Positions 1-8,106 of a stretch of DNA of 64,000 nt are shown here, piece after piece. The notes beneath the pieces were generated by a model. It was not told the origin of the DNA, ran no database searches, and saw only the letters and a program-made list of their open reading frames with translations. Each line of letters starts with the position of its first letter. Position 1 is the stretch's first letter. Both the position numbers and the translations under genes were made by a program. The DNA is taken from assembly GCF_001434295.1 (NCBI RefSeq), contig NZ_AZFA01000007.1, forward strand, positions 49,916 to 113,915, written 5' to 3'. Source of the stretch: Companilactobacillus versmoldensis DSM 14857 = KCTC 3814 (GTDB taxonomy: Bacteria > Bacillota > Bacilli > Lactobacillales > Lactobacillaceae).

Positions 1-386
1 TGGATCGTATCGACATCGCGTTCACGCAGGCGTAGGTCAAGATCTGTCCCTGCAAAAGCACTATAACGAGTCTTATCAAATTGCTTTACTGTATCCTTAC
101 CAGAATTCTCTTGGAACCATTTGCCAGTTTCACCGTATAATTCCCTACCCCAAGTGTCACGAACGTTGTGAGCTGGGAACAGCTTCGTTTCAGGATGATA
201 GTGATCAAATGGACGATGGACATCAGTTGGTAACCAGACCCAATCGCCATCCTTTTTCATATTGTCAGCAATCTTAACAATATTTTTGTCAATTGCTTGA
301 CCAGGTTCTCCGCACGTTAAGGCACCCTTATCCGCAACAAAGTAATTAGTATAATCAATAATCAGTAAAGCTTGATGTGAAGCCAT
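1..386 (-). CDS. Cysteine hydrolase (isochorismatase/nicotinamidase family), 3' part missing
   Basis: The gene runs off the left edge, so only the first ~128 residues are visible. It starts at ATG (384-386) with MASHQALLIIDYTNYF; the Asp in LLIIDYT fits the catalytic Asp of the isochorismatase-like hydrolase fold, and the Lys in FDKTRYSAF (about residue 111) fits the catalytic Lys. The catalytic Cys would lie beyond the window. The spacing DVHRPFDHYHPE resembles the metal/substrate loop of nicotinamidase-type members, so amide hydrolysis of nicotinamide or a related compound is likely, but the substrate cannot be decided from this fragment. It is divergent from cas9 with ~170 bp between them. 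Confidence 0.8.
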   Translation of the reverse strand, partial: MASHQALLIIDYTNYFVADKGALTCGEPGQAIDKNIVKIADNMKKDGDWVWLPTDVHRPFDHYHPETKLFPAHNVRDTWGRELYGETGKWFQENSGKDTVKQFDKTRYSAFAGTDLDLRLRERDVDTI

Positions 387-557
387 TATTCATACCCGCT
401 TTCTGGAACTTATTTGTTAAGTAAATTATTACTAGAAAAACAGATTGTGTCAAATATATAAGTATCATGGGCCGTTATTTTCACAATACTTATTGCTACT
501 TAATGAAACGCCAAGATGCTAAAGTACAGGTGATTTTAGCTGTAAGGAGCAATAATC

Positions 558-3500
558 ATGACTAAACGAGAAGAACCATACAACGTCGGCCTCGATATTG
601 GTAGCAGCTCTGTTGGCTGGGCTGTGGTCGACAATAATTATCATTTATTGAACATTAAAAAAAATAATCTCTGGGGCGCGCGCTTATTTAAAGAAGCAGA
701 GACCGCTCAAGTTACCAGAGGTCATCGTTCAATGAGACGTCGTTATCGAAGAAGAAGAAATCGTTTAAATTGGCTGGATGAATTATTCGCAGATGAACTA
801 GCTAAAATAGATCCTTCATTTTTATTACGAATGAAAAATTCTTGGGTCTCTAAAAAAGAATCCACTCGTAAACGTGACCCTTACAATTTATTCATTGATG
901 AGAAATATAATGATGTGGATTATTTCAATCAATATCCAACGATATTCCATCTTCGTAAGGAATTGATCACTGAAGATAAGAAGGTCGATATCAGACTAAT
1001 TTATTTAGCAATCCACAATATTATCAAGTACCGTGGTAACTTCACTCTTGAAAATCAAAATTTTGATATTTCTCAATTAAGCAGTAATTTTTCACAACAA
1101 ATCAGTGACTTTTTTGCTTTGTTTAGTGATTTTGGAGTCATCATGCCTGAAGATTTCGATCCCGACAAAATCAGTGATATTTTACTGAATCCCAATCTTT
1201 CACCTTCGGGAAAAGTTTCTGAGGCAATAGCAACTATCTCTCCAAAAACTAACGTAAAAGCCAAAATAAAAATTATTTTATTATTACTTGTTGGTAACAA
1301 CGGTGATTTGAAAAAATTATTTGATTTAGAAACAACTGAAAAAATAGCTGTTAAATTATCATCTCGACATATCGACAGTGAATTGCCAATCATTTTATCA
1401 GAACTGAATGAGCAACAAGAAAATATTATTACCATTGCCAATTCTATTTTTGGTTCAATCATTCTAAAGGACTTTCTTGGCGATGAGACCTCAATCAGTG
1501 CGGCAAAAGTAATCAGTTTTGAAGATCATAAACAAGATCTTCAAAAACTGAAAACTATGTGGCGCGAGACTTCTAACAAAGAAGCAGTCAAAGCTGGTAA
1601 AAAAGCTTATGAAGATTATATTGGTCATGAGGACTCTGAAACTTTTTACAAAAAAATCAAGAAATTTTTGGAGAAAGCTCAACCTGTTGATCTTGCAAAT
1701 AAGGCACTGGCAGAAATTGAATTGGAAAATTATCTACCCAAACAACGGAACCGAAATAATACAGTTATACCTTACCAACTCAACGAAAACGAGTTGATTG
1801 CCATTCTAGACCACCAAGAAAAATATTATCCTTTCTTAAAAGAAAATCGTGACAAGATACTTTCCTTGCTCACATTTCGAATTCCTTACTACGTTGGGCC
1901 ATTACAAGACTCTAACAACAATCGTTTTTCTTGGATGACCCGTAAAGCAAGTGGTGCAATAAGACCTTGGAATTTTTCTGAGAAGGTCAACGTTGAACAA
2001 TCTTCAAATGATTTCATCAAACGGATGCGTTCGACCGATACTTATTTGATCGGCGAGCCAGTTCTACCGAAGAAAAGCTTGATCTATCAGTGCTATGAGG
2101 TTCTATCTGAATTGAACAACACCCGTGTAAAGGATGGCAGTAGCAATCCTAAACGCTTAGATGTCACAATTAAGCAACGCATTTACAATGAAATATTTAA
2201 GAATCAAAAATCAGTTTCAGTTAAGGTATTGCAAAACTGGCTGATAAAAGAAAGCTATTTTAAATCACCAGAAATCTCTGGTTTAGCTGACAAAAAGAAG
2301 TATTTATCATCTCTTTCGACCTACATTGATTTCAAGAAAATTTTTGGACAGAGGTTTGTTGATGACCCCGTCAATTCGCCGCAATTGGAAGAATTAGCAG
2401 AATGGTTAACACTCTTTGAAGATAAGAAGATTCTGTTAATCAAATTGCAAAACTCTAAATACTCTTATGATCAAGCCACTATCAATAAATTATCGACGAT
2501 GCGGTATCAAGGTACTGGAAAACTTTCAAAAAAATTATTAGTAGATTTGAAGACTACTAAAAAGTCAATTGGCAAAAGTGGCGCTGAATCTCTTTCCATA
2601 CTGGATTTGATGTGGTCGACTAAAGATAATTTCATGCAAATCATCCACGATGCAGATTATACTTTTGAGCAACAAATTAAAGAATTCAACTATGATACGG
2701 AAGATGAGCTGACGCCTTTGGAAAAAGTGGCCAATTTACATGGCTCACCTGCTTTGAAACGGGGATTGAATCAATCGATCAAGGTTGTCGCAGACATCGT
2801 CAAATTTATGGGCCACGATCCAGAAAAAATCTTTATTGAATTCACTCGTTCTGATGACTTCAGCAAGTTGACTATTTCTAGATACCGTCGGATCAAAAAG
2901 CAGTATCTAGAAATTGCCAAGGCAATCAAAAAAATACCAGCAGAATTTAAAGACATCAAGGAATATCAAACTCAACTTGAGGAAAATAAAGGCAAGTTGG
3001 CAAGTGAAAGACTGATGCTATACTTCCTGCAATGTGGTCATAGTTTGTACAGTAATAAGCCGATTGATTTAAATATGATCAATAGTTCTAAGTATCATGT
3101 AGATCATATCTTGCCACAATCTTACATTAAAGATGACTCTCTTGAGAATAAGGCTTTGGTCTTAGCTTCAGAAAATGAAAATAAGATCGACAACATGCTG
3201 ATCAGTCATGACATCATTGCTACTAACTTACCACGCTGGCAGGCTTTGAAAGACCAGAATTTGATGGGATCCAAAAAATTTGCTGATTTGACAAGAACAA
3301 CCGTGACTGAAAACCAGAAAAAAGGATTTATTCAAAGACAGCTAGTCCAGACTTCCCAAATCGTTAAAAATATCACACTGATTTTAAATGATCTTTATAA
3401 AAATACTAGCTGTATTGAAACTCGAGCTACTCTCTCAAGCGAATTTAGGAAAGCCTTTAGTAATTTCGACGAAACTACTTATCATTATCAATTTCCTGAA

Positions 3501-4601
3501 TTTGTTAAAAATCGAGATGTCAATGATTTTCATCATGCTCAAGATGCTTTTCTCGCTTGTGTTATCGGTGAATATCAACTAAAAAAGTATCCTAAAGATA
3601 ATTTACGATTAGTCTATGACCAATATTCAAAGTTTCTCGATTCACTAAAAAAAGACACCCGCAAAAAAAATGGACGGATGCCAAGATACACTCAAAATGG
3701 GTTTATTATTGGATCAATGTTTAACGGTAAGACCTACGTTGATGACAACGGTGAAATTATTTGGGATCAAAAAATCAAGGAGTCCATTCGTAAGACCTTT
3801 AATTATCATCAATTCAATGTCGTCAGACAAACCATTGAACAGCATGGAAAACTTTTCAACGACACTATCCAACCACACAGTGACAGGTATAAATTGATTC
3901 CATTGAAGACCAATCGTGACCCAGCTATTTACGGTGGATACAATAACGATAACAATGCCTATTCTGTTGTGCTGGATGTTGATGGTAAGAAAAAAATAAA
4001 CGGCATTCCTATTAGAATTGCTAACCAACTCAAATCTGATGAACTTGATCTAAGCAGTTGGCTTGAAAATAATATCAAACACAAAAAACCAATGACTATT
4101 TTAATTGATAAAGTCCCAAAGTATCAACGAATTATCAATGAAGAAACAGGTGACCTATTGATTACTTCTGCAAACGAAGTAATCAACAACGTACAGTTGT
4201 TCCTACCAAGTATGTACACCGCATTAATCAGTTTATTAGATTCGACAAAAACTGAAATGTATTCAAAACTTTTAAGTAACTATGAAGCAAACATTTTAAT
4301 AGATATTTACGATTATCTACTGACTAAATTGAAAAATAACTACCCACTTTATCGAAAGGAGTGGGCCAAACTAGCTGAACATCGTGATGACTTTATTGAA
4401 TCTGATCTGGTAACGCAAGCCAGTACTCTGCAACAGTTAATCAAGTTTATGCATGCTGATCCTTCAAATGTTAATTTAAAATTTGGTAATTTTAAAGGCA
4501 ACCGTTTTGGTCGTAAAAATGGCAATATTAAACTGTCAAAAACTGATTTTATTTATGAATCACCAACCGGATTATTTAAATCAATTAAACATATCGACTA
4601 A
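558..4601 (+). CDS. cas9: CRISPR-associated endonuclease Cas9 (type II-A)
   Basis: RNA-guided DNA endonuclease of 1347 aa, close to the length of the long II-A Cas9s. Visible landmarks: RuvC-I with D13 in GLDIGSSSVGWAVVD; the Arg-rich bridge helix at about residues 60-80 (GHRSMRRRYRRRRNRLNW); RuvC-II with E761 in IFIEFTRSDD; HNH with D849-H850 in YHVDHILPQS and N873; RuvC-III with H993 and D996 in DFHHAQDAF. All nuclease residues are therefore present and the protein should be active. The last ~250 residues would be the PAM-interacting region, but no PAM can be read from sequence. RBS AAGGAG lies 8 nt upstream of ATG. It heads the order cas9-cas1-cas2-csn2, and the tracrRNA gene lies just after it on the other strand. 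The HHAQD form (rather than HHAHD) is a small deviation at a non-catalytic position. Confidence 0.97.
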   Translation: MTKREEPYNVGLDIGSSSVGWAVVDNNYHLLNIKKNNLWGARLFKEAETAQVTRGHRSMRRRYRRRRNRLNWLDELFADELAKIDPSFLLRMKNSWVSKKESTRKRDPYNLFIDEKYNDVDYFNQYPTIFHLRKELITEDKKVDIRLIYLAIHNIIKYRGNFTLENQNFDISQLSSNFSQQISDFFALFSDFGVIMPEDFDPDKISDILLNPNLSPSGKVSEAIATISPKTNVKAKIKIILLLLVGNNGDLKKLFDLETTEKIAVKLSSRHIDSELPIILSELNEQQENIITIANSIFGSIILKDFLGDETSISAAKVISFEDHKQDLQKLKTMWRETSNKEAVKAGKKAYEDYIGHEDSETFYKKIKKFLEKAQPVDLANKALAEIELENYLPKQRNRNNTVIPYQLNENELIAILDHQEKYYPFLKENRDKILSLLTFRIPYYVGPLQDSNNNRFSWMTRKASGAIRPWNFSEKVNVEQSSNDFIKRMRSTDTYLIGEPVLPKKSLIYQCYEVLSELNNTRVKDGSSNPKRLDVTIKQRIYNEIFKNQKSVSVKVLQNWLIKESYFKSPEISGLADKKKYLSSLSTYIDFKKIFGQRFVDDPVNSPQLEELAEWLTLFEDKKILLIKLQNSKYSYDQATINKLSTMRYQGTGKLSKKLLVDLKTTKKSIGKSGAESLSILDLMWSTKDNFMQIIHDADYTFEQQIKEFNYDTEDELTPLEKVANLHGSPALKRGLNQSIKVVADIVKFMGHDPEKIFIEFTRSDDFSKLTISRYRRIKKQYLEIAKAIKKIPAEFKDIKEYQTQLEENKGKLASERLMLYFLQCGHSLYSNKPIDLNMINSSKYHVDHILPQSYIKDDSLENKALVLASENENKIDNMLISHDIIATNLPRWQALKDQNLMGSKKFADLTRTTVTENQKKGFIQRQLVQTSQIVKNITLILNDLYKNTSCIETRATLSSEFRKAFSNFDETTYHYQFPEFVKNRDVNDFHHAQDAFLACVIGEYQLKKYPKDNLRLVYDQYSKFLDSLKKDTRKKNGRMPRYTQNGFIIGSMFNGKTYVDDNGEIIWDQKIKESIRKTFNYHQFNVVRQTIEQHGKLFNDTIQPHSDRYKLIPLKTNRDPAIYGGYNNDNNAYSVVLDVDGKKKINGIPIRIANQLKSDELDLSSWLENNIKHKKPMTILIDKVPKYQRIINEETGDLLITSANEVINNVQLFLPSMYTALISLLDSTKTEMYSKLLSNYEANILIDIYDYLLTKLKNNYPLYRKEWAKLAEHRDDFIESDLVTQASTLQQLIKFMHADPSNVNLKFGNFKGNRFGRKNGNIKLSKTDFIYESPTGLFKSIKHID

Positions 4602-4612
4602 AAATTCAGAGC

Positions 4613-4702
4613 AAAAAAATAGGCCCCATTGGGCCCAATCAAAATGATCGATTTACTTTAATGTTGATTTTAATTCTCTAAGTCATCTCAATTACTTAGA
4701 AC
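4613..4702 (-). ncRNA. tracrRNA
   Basis: The cas9-cas1 gap holds an anti-repeat (4678-4702) matching 24 of the repeat's 25 inner bases, with one base deleted. Read on the minus strand it can pair with the crRNA repeat: CUUAGA with UCUAAG as upper stem, a GAAU/GA bulge, then UAAAA with UUUUA as lower stem. This is the standard II-A lower stem-bulge-upper stem plan. It is followed by a short hairpin around 4633-4650 (AATC...GATT, possible nexus) and a GC hairpin GGCCC-AATG-GGGCC next to a seven-base T run (4613-4619), a Rho-independent end on the minus strand. Predicted length is about 90 nt. Ends are inferred from the promoter and terminator; processing is not visible. Confidence 0.88.
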
Positions 4703-4708
4703 ATTGTC

Positions 4709-4737
4709 AGAATATCTTGTTACGCACAATAATGCAA
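4709..4737 (-). promoter_or_regulatory. Promoter of the tracrRNA
   Basis: On the minus strand a -35 TTGCAT (4732-4737) and a -10 TATTCT (4709-4714) are separated by exactly 17 bp. The predicted start, about 7 nt further, falls at the first base of the anti-repeat, which supports transcription of the tracrRNA opposite to cas9 and cas1. Confidence 0.7.
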
Positions 4738-4759
4738 GAAGTCTGTTGGAGGAAATACC

Positions 4760-5635
4760 ATGGGTTGGCGTACGATTTATATTACCCAAAAATCAAAATT
4801 ATCCTACAAATCAAATAATTTATTGATTCAAACTAATACTGACGTGACACAAATCTCTTTTCATCAGATTGGAACTATTATTATCGCTACTACTCAGTCA
4901 GTTATCACAGGTTACCTGATTGCCAAGCTTGTTGAAAATAATATCAAAGTTATCTTTTGCGCTGCAGATCATAATCCCTGTGCTGAATTGAGCGGCTATT
5001 ATAATAACGTCAATCAAAATAAAAATATTGAACAACAAATATCTTGGTCGATCACCAAAAAACAGCAATTGTGGACTAAGATTGCGTCCAATAAAATTGA
5101 TAATCAGATTCAAATCCTCAAGAATAATCAGAAAGAATACACTGATTTAATATTGGAAAAGGACCATCTACTTGAAAACGATGAGTCCAACCGCGAGGCA
5201 GTAATCGCCAGAAAATATTTCTCAAGAATCTTTGGTGGTGAATATACTCGCGGTGAGGAAAATAATCTCAATGCTATGTTGAATTATGGTTACACGATTC
5301 TCTTGTCAGCAACTAACCAGGAAATAGCATCGGCTGGTTATTTAACTCAACTAGGGATCCATCATCATAGCCTTTTGAACGATTTCAATCTATCGAGTGA
5401 CTTGATGGAGCCCTTCCGGCAGTTTATCGATGTGAAGGTGATAGAAAAACAGGAATATAACTTTGATGAATACATTAAATTTGAATTAATCGACGTTTTG
5501 AACCAGGAGATCCATTACGCTGGAAAAACGTTTATCTTAAGAAATGCTCTCGCTAAGCATGTTCGTGACTGTTTGAAATATTTAAACAACGAAAATATTA
5601 CTATGAATAGGATAATTTTAAATGATGAGGTATAG
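4760..5635 (+). CDS. cas1: CRISPR integrase Cas1 (type II-A)
   Basis: Metal-dependent integrase that, with Cas2, inserts new spacers at the leader-repeat junction. Length 291 aa matches II-A Cas1. The expected metal ligands are seen: E146 in NREAVIARKYF, a His in the run at 201-203 (LGIHHHSLLND), and E217 in DLMEPFRQF. RBS GGAGG stands 9 nt before ATG. The 3' end overlaps the start of cas2 by 14 bp, so the two are probably translationally coupled. Codon use is AT-rich like the rest of the locus. Confidence 0.96.
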   Translation: MGWRTIYITQKSKLSYKSNNLLIQTNTDVTQISFHQIGTIIIATTQSVITGYLIAKLVENNIKVIFCAADHNPCAELSGYYNNVNQNKNIEQQISWSITKKQQLWTKIASNKIDNQIQILKNNQKEYTDLILEKDHLLENDESNREAVIARKYFSRIFGGEYTRGEENNLNAMLNYGYTILLSATNQEIASAGYLTQLGIHHHSLLNDFNLSSDLMEPFRQFIDVKVIEKQEYNFDEYIKFELIDVLNQEIHYAGKTFILRNALAKHVRDCLKYLNNENITMNRIILNDEV

Positions 5636-5945
5636 AGTCATGCGCCTAATTGTTATGTTCGATTTACCTACACTTTCTGCGAGTGATCGACGAAACTATC
5701 GTCAGTTCAGAAAACATTTACTTCAAGACGGATTTCTTATGATGCAAGAATCTATTTATACTTGCATCTTAATTGATCGTCAAGCAGCTAATTTGCTCGA
5801 GAAAAAAATTTCATTATATGCTCCCCAAAAAGGGTTGATTCAAACAATGATTGTGACCGAAAAGCAATACACTGCTATCAATTACATTTCTGGTGCCAGT
5901 AACAACAATATTAATGATAAATTTGAAAGGTTAACTGTGATATGA
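5622..5945 (+). CDS. cas2: CRISPR-associated protein Cas2
   Basis: Small partner of Cas1 in the spacer-integration complex, 107 aa, with the ferredoxin-like opening MRLIVMFDLP expected of the family. Two adjacent ATGs (5622 and 5625) are possible, and a third in-frame ATG (5640) lies directly at the MRLIVMFDLP core; the first is chosen because the overlap with cas1 favours coupling. Its stop overlaps the csn2 start as ATGA (5942-5945). This tight packing supports one cas1-cas2-csn2 transcript. Confidence 0.94.
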   Translation: MMRYRVMRLIVMFDLPTLSASDRRNYRQFRKHLLQDGFLMMQESIYTCILIDRQAANLLEKKISLYAPQKGLIQTMIVTEKQYTAINYISGASNNNINDKFERLTVI

Positions 5946-6652
5946 GCAGTCAAAATTCCTTAACCATCTTTCCCTATTCTCCATTCAAACTTGATTGGGG
6001 AATCAACGAGATCAATTTTCAAAATAACTCCGAATTTTCCAGTTTACTGTTTCACTTGCATAAGCTGAATAATAAGGAAATCTTATTAGATGACGAAGAA
6101 AATTTCGTTCAGTTTTACACTGCTAAAAATCTCGATACTAGCTCCTTAAAAAATTTGGAGATAATTGGAGATTTAAACTCCTTTAGTATTAATACTACGC
6201 AAAATTTGAAGAAAGTTTTTAAAAAAATCAGCCAAGATTCTTTACTAGAATTCAATGACCAAATCGAATCATTGAATAACCAAATCAACGGTCTGATTTT
6301 TGATACAACTAGCAGATTTGACGGTCAACTTAGTTATGATACTTATGCAAATTTCGAGAATCTGCTCAAATTAAAACTTTTGAAGTTTAATGAATATGGA
6401 TGGACCAACTTCTATGATAAAATCTTGGACGTAATAAATTTCTTCAATGAATTCACCGACAAACATCTGCTGATTACTTATAATTTGCACAATTTGTTGG
6501 ATTATAAACAGCGTAATGAACTCAATCAGTACCTTAACTCTGCCGAGATTTCTCTCGTCAGTTTTGAGTCAATTAAATTTGATTTAAACATGGGGAAAAT
6601 CAACCATCGGATATTTAATATTGATGAAGATCACATCCGCTTCGATTATTAG
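5942..6652 (+). CDS. csn2: Adaptation protein Csn2 (type II-A)
   Basis: Csn2 forms a ring-shaped tetramer that binds DNA ends during spacer acquisition; its presence marks the locus as subtype II-A. The 236-aa product is acidic and Asn/Leu-rich, with the family-like opening SLTIFPYSPFKLDWGINEIN and late motif HLLITYNLHNLLDY. No enzyme motif is expected in this family. It overlaps cas2 by 4 bp and is followed within ~80 bp by the array. The gene is visibly more AT-rich than the housekeeping genes, in line with horizontal origin of the locus. Confidence 0.93.
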   Translation: MSSQNSLTIFPYSPFKLDWGINEINFQNNSEFSSLLFHLHKLNNKEILLDDEENFVQFYTAKNLDTSSLKNLEIIGDLNSFSINTTQNLKKVFKKISQDSLLEFNDQIESLNNQINGLIFDTTSRFDGQLSYDTYANFENLLKLKLLKFNEYGWTNFYDKILDVINFFNEFTDKHLLITYNLHNLLDYKQRNELNQYLNSAEISLVSFESIKFDLNMGKINHRIFNIDEDHIRFDY

Positions 6653-6733
6653 AAAACCTAATTTAAATACTTAGTATCAATTTGTATTTAATTTAGCAAT
6701 ACCGTGGTTGTAGGATTAATATGGCTTAGGATA
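6653..6733 (+). promoter_or_regulatory. CRISPR leader
   Basis: AT-rich 81-bp stretch between the csn2 stop and the first repeat, the usual leader position in II-A loci. A weak promoter is possible (TTAGCA 6694-6699, 18 bp, TAATAT 6718-6723). The 66 bases nearest the array could also be one decayed repeat-spacer unit: 6668-6703 agrees with the repeat at about 15 of 36 positions, including the final ACC, and is followed by exactly 30 bases before the first clear repeat. Confidence 0.55.
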
Positions 6734-6967
6734 GTTTTAGATCTAAGTCATCTCAATTACTTAAGAGCCACAAGAAATATTTAAATATCCCAGACCGATG
6801 TTTTAGATTCAAGTCATCTCAATTACTTAAGAGCCGCCATCTGCCTTATACAGTTGTACCCCGCTGTTTTAGATCTAAGTCATCTCAATTATTTAAGAAC
6901 CCTGGTTACACCAGCAGTTTACGAAGATTTAGTTTTAGATCTAAGTCATCTCAATTACTTAAGAACC
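6734..6967 (+). CRISPR. Type II-A CRISPR array, 4 repeats and 3 spacers
   Basis: Four 36-bp repeats lie at 6734-6769, 6800-6835, 6866-6901 and 6932-6967. All start GTTTTAGAT and contain AAGTCATCTCAATTA; the three spacers are each exactly 30 nt. The GTTTTAGA end, which pairs with the tracrRNA lower stem, sets the direction as plus. No two repeats are identical: repeats 1 and 2 end GAGCC and repeats 3 and 4 end GAACC, repeat 2 has TTCAAG in place of TCTAAG, and repeat 3 has TTATTTAAG in place of TTACTTAAG. The spacer origin cannot be judged by eye. Confidence 0.97.
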
Positions 6968-7007
6968 TGAGTATTTTAATAACACAATCATATCTATCTC
7001 TAAATAC

Positions 7008-7075
7008 AAAAAAAGCCAGCATTGTTTTTAATGCTAGTTACAAAAAAAGATACTGAATCCAATGGATTCGGTATC
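7008..7075 (-). terminator. Two tandem Rho-independent terminators
   Basis: On the minus strand the 12-bp stem at 7049-7075 abuts the stop codon of the hydrolase gene and is followed by seven Ts (7042-7048). A second hairpin (AGCATT/AATGCT, 7018-7035) is followed by another seven Ts (7008-7014). The pair should also shield the array from antisense transcription. Confidence 0.85.
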
Positions 7076-7906
7076 TTATTTGTTATCGTCTAAAGTTGTA
7101 TCCTCATCAAACTTGATGATCATTTTGGCTACTTCTTCTGGTTTTTCTAACATTGCGGCGTGGCCGACTCCTTTAATGTCTTCTATTTTGACGTCTGGGA
7201 CTCTGCCTAAGCTGGCTTTGGCGTCTTTGACACCATTCTCACCTAGGATCTGGTCTTCGTCCGCAAACAGCAAATATGCTGGTTTTGGAATGGCTCTTAG
7301 TCGTTTGTTCAATGGTTTCTTGTCTAAGTATTCTGGCGCAATCTTTTGCAATTGTTTGGCCGTTTTACGCTCAACTTGCTTAGATGCTTCTTGAACCACT
7401 TTGGGATTCTTCAATTTTGATGTATCAAACTTTTTGGCAAAATATAGTTTTGTTTTCACTTGTGAACTTGTCACCATGCCACTCAAGACAGAGTTCAAGG
7501 TGTTAACGTGTGCATATTTTTCATTTGCTGGAGTATTTAATAGGACAATCTTGCTAACAGCAATGTCGTGCATTTCTGTCATGGTTGTAACTACTAATCC
7601 ACCAATACCATAGCCAAATAATATGACTGGTTTGACGACTTTCAGTTTTCCTAAAGCTTCCCAAACTGCCCAAGCTTCAGTATCCATCTGATAGCTCTCA
7701 TCTTTTGCTGGAGCGGATTTCCCGTGTCCCAACAAGTCGACGGCTACGATTGAATATTTTTTCTCCAGATATGGTGTGATGTCATCAAAATAATCCAATG
7801 ATGCGTCAATACCATGCACTAGGACGATGATATCTTTATCGCTCGTCAAATCTCCAGTAACTTTAACATTTACTTCACCATTTGACGTAATAAATTTCTG
7901 TTCCAA
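7076..7906 (-). CDS. Alpha/beta hydrolase-fold protein lacking the nucleophile
   Basis: A 276-aa cytosolic protein with the alpha/beta hydrolase plan: oxyanion-type HGIDAS (31-36), DLLGHGKS (57-64), an acid loop FADEDQIL and a late GVGHAAMLEKPEE histidine segment. At the nucleophile elbow, where G-x-Ser-x-G is expected, it reads G98-Y-G-I-G, so residue 100 is Gly instead of Ser. The protein is therefore unlikely to be a classical serine hydrolase and may be a binding protein or a catalytically altered relative. It stands alone between cas genes and a permease, is read on the minus strand and ends directly at a terminator. Confidence 0.85.
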   Translation of the reverse strand: MEQKFITSNGEVNVKVTGDLTSDKDIIVLVHGIDASLDYFDDITPYLEKKYSIVAVDLLGHGKSAPAKDESYQMDTEAWAVWEALGKLKVVKPVILFGYGIGGLVVTTMTEMHDIAVSKIVLLNTPANEKYAHVNTLNSVLSGMVTSSQVKTKLYFAKKFDTSKLKNPKVVQEASKQVERKTAKQLQKIAPEYLDKKPLNKRLRAIPKPAYLLFADEDQILGENGVKDAKASLGRVPDVKIEDIKGVGHAAMLEKPEEVAKMIIKFDEDTTLDDNK

Positions 7907-8106
7907 ATTATTGTCCTCTTTTACGATCCAGTCTATATTTCTATATATTTAATTCTAGTATATTTGTGTGAATTTCTAAACGATTTCGTACAAATATCAT
8001 CAGTTTAATAATTTTTTCATAATTCGTCAAAGAAAATATTCATATTGACCGCCAACTAGAGAACCGATACCATATTAGGGTTGGAAAAAATTCAAGTAGG
8101 TCAATC

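Noticed and set aside
386..557. cas9 promoter
   Set aside because: Several weak -10-like sequences exist but none has a proper -35 at 16-18 bp, so no site was called.
6653..7075. Array read from the right with the leader after repeat 4
   Set aside because: The clean last repeat hints at it, but GTTTTAGA orientation, tracrRNA pairing and cas gene order all support plus-strand transcription from the csn2 side.
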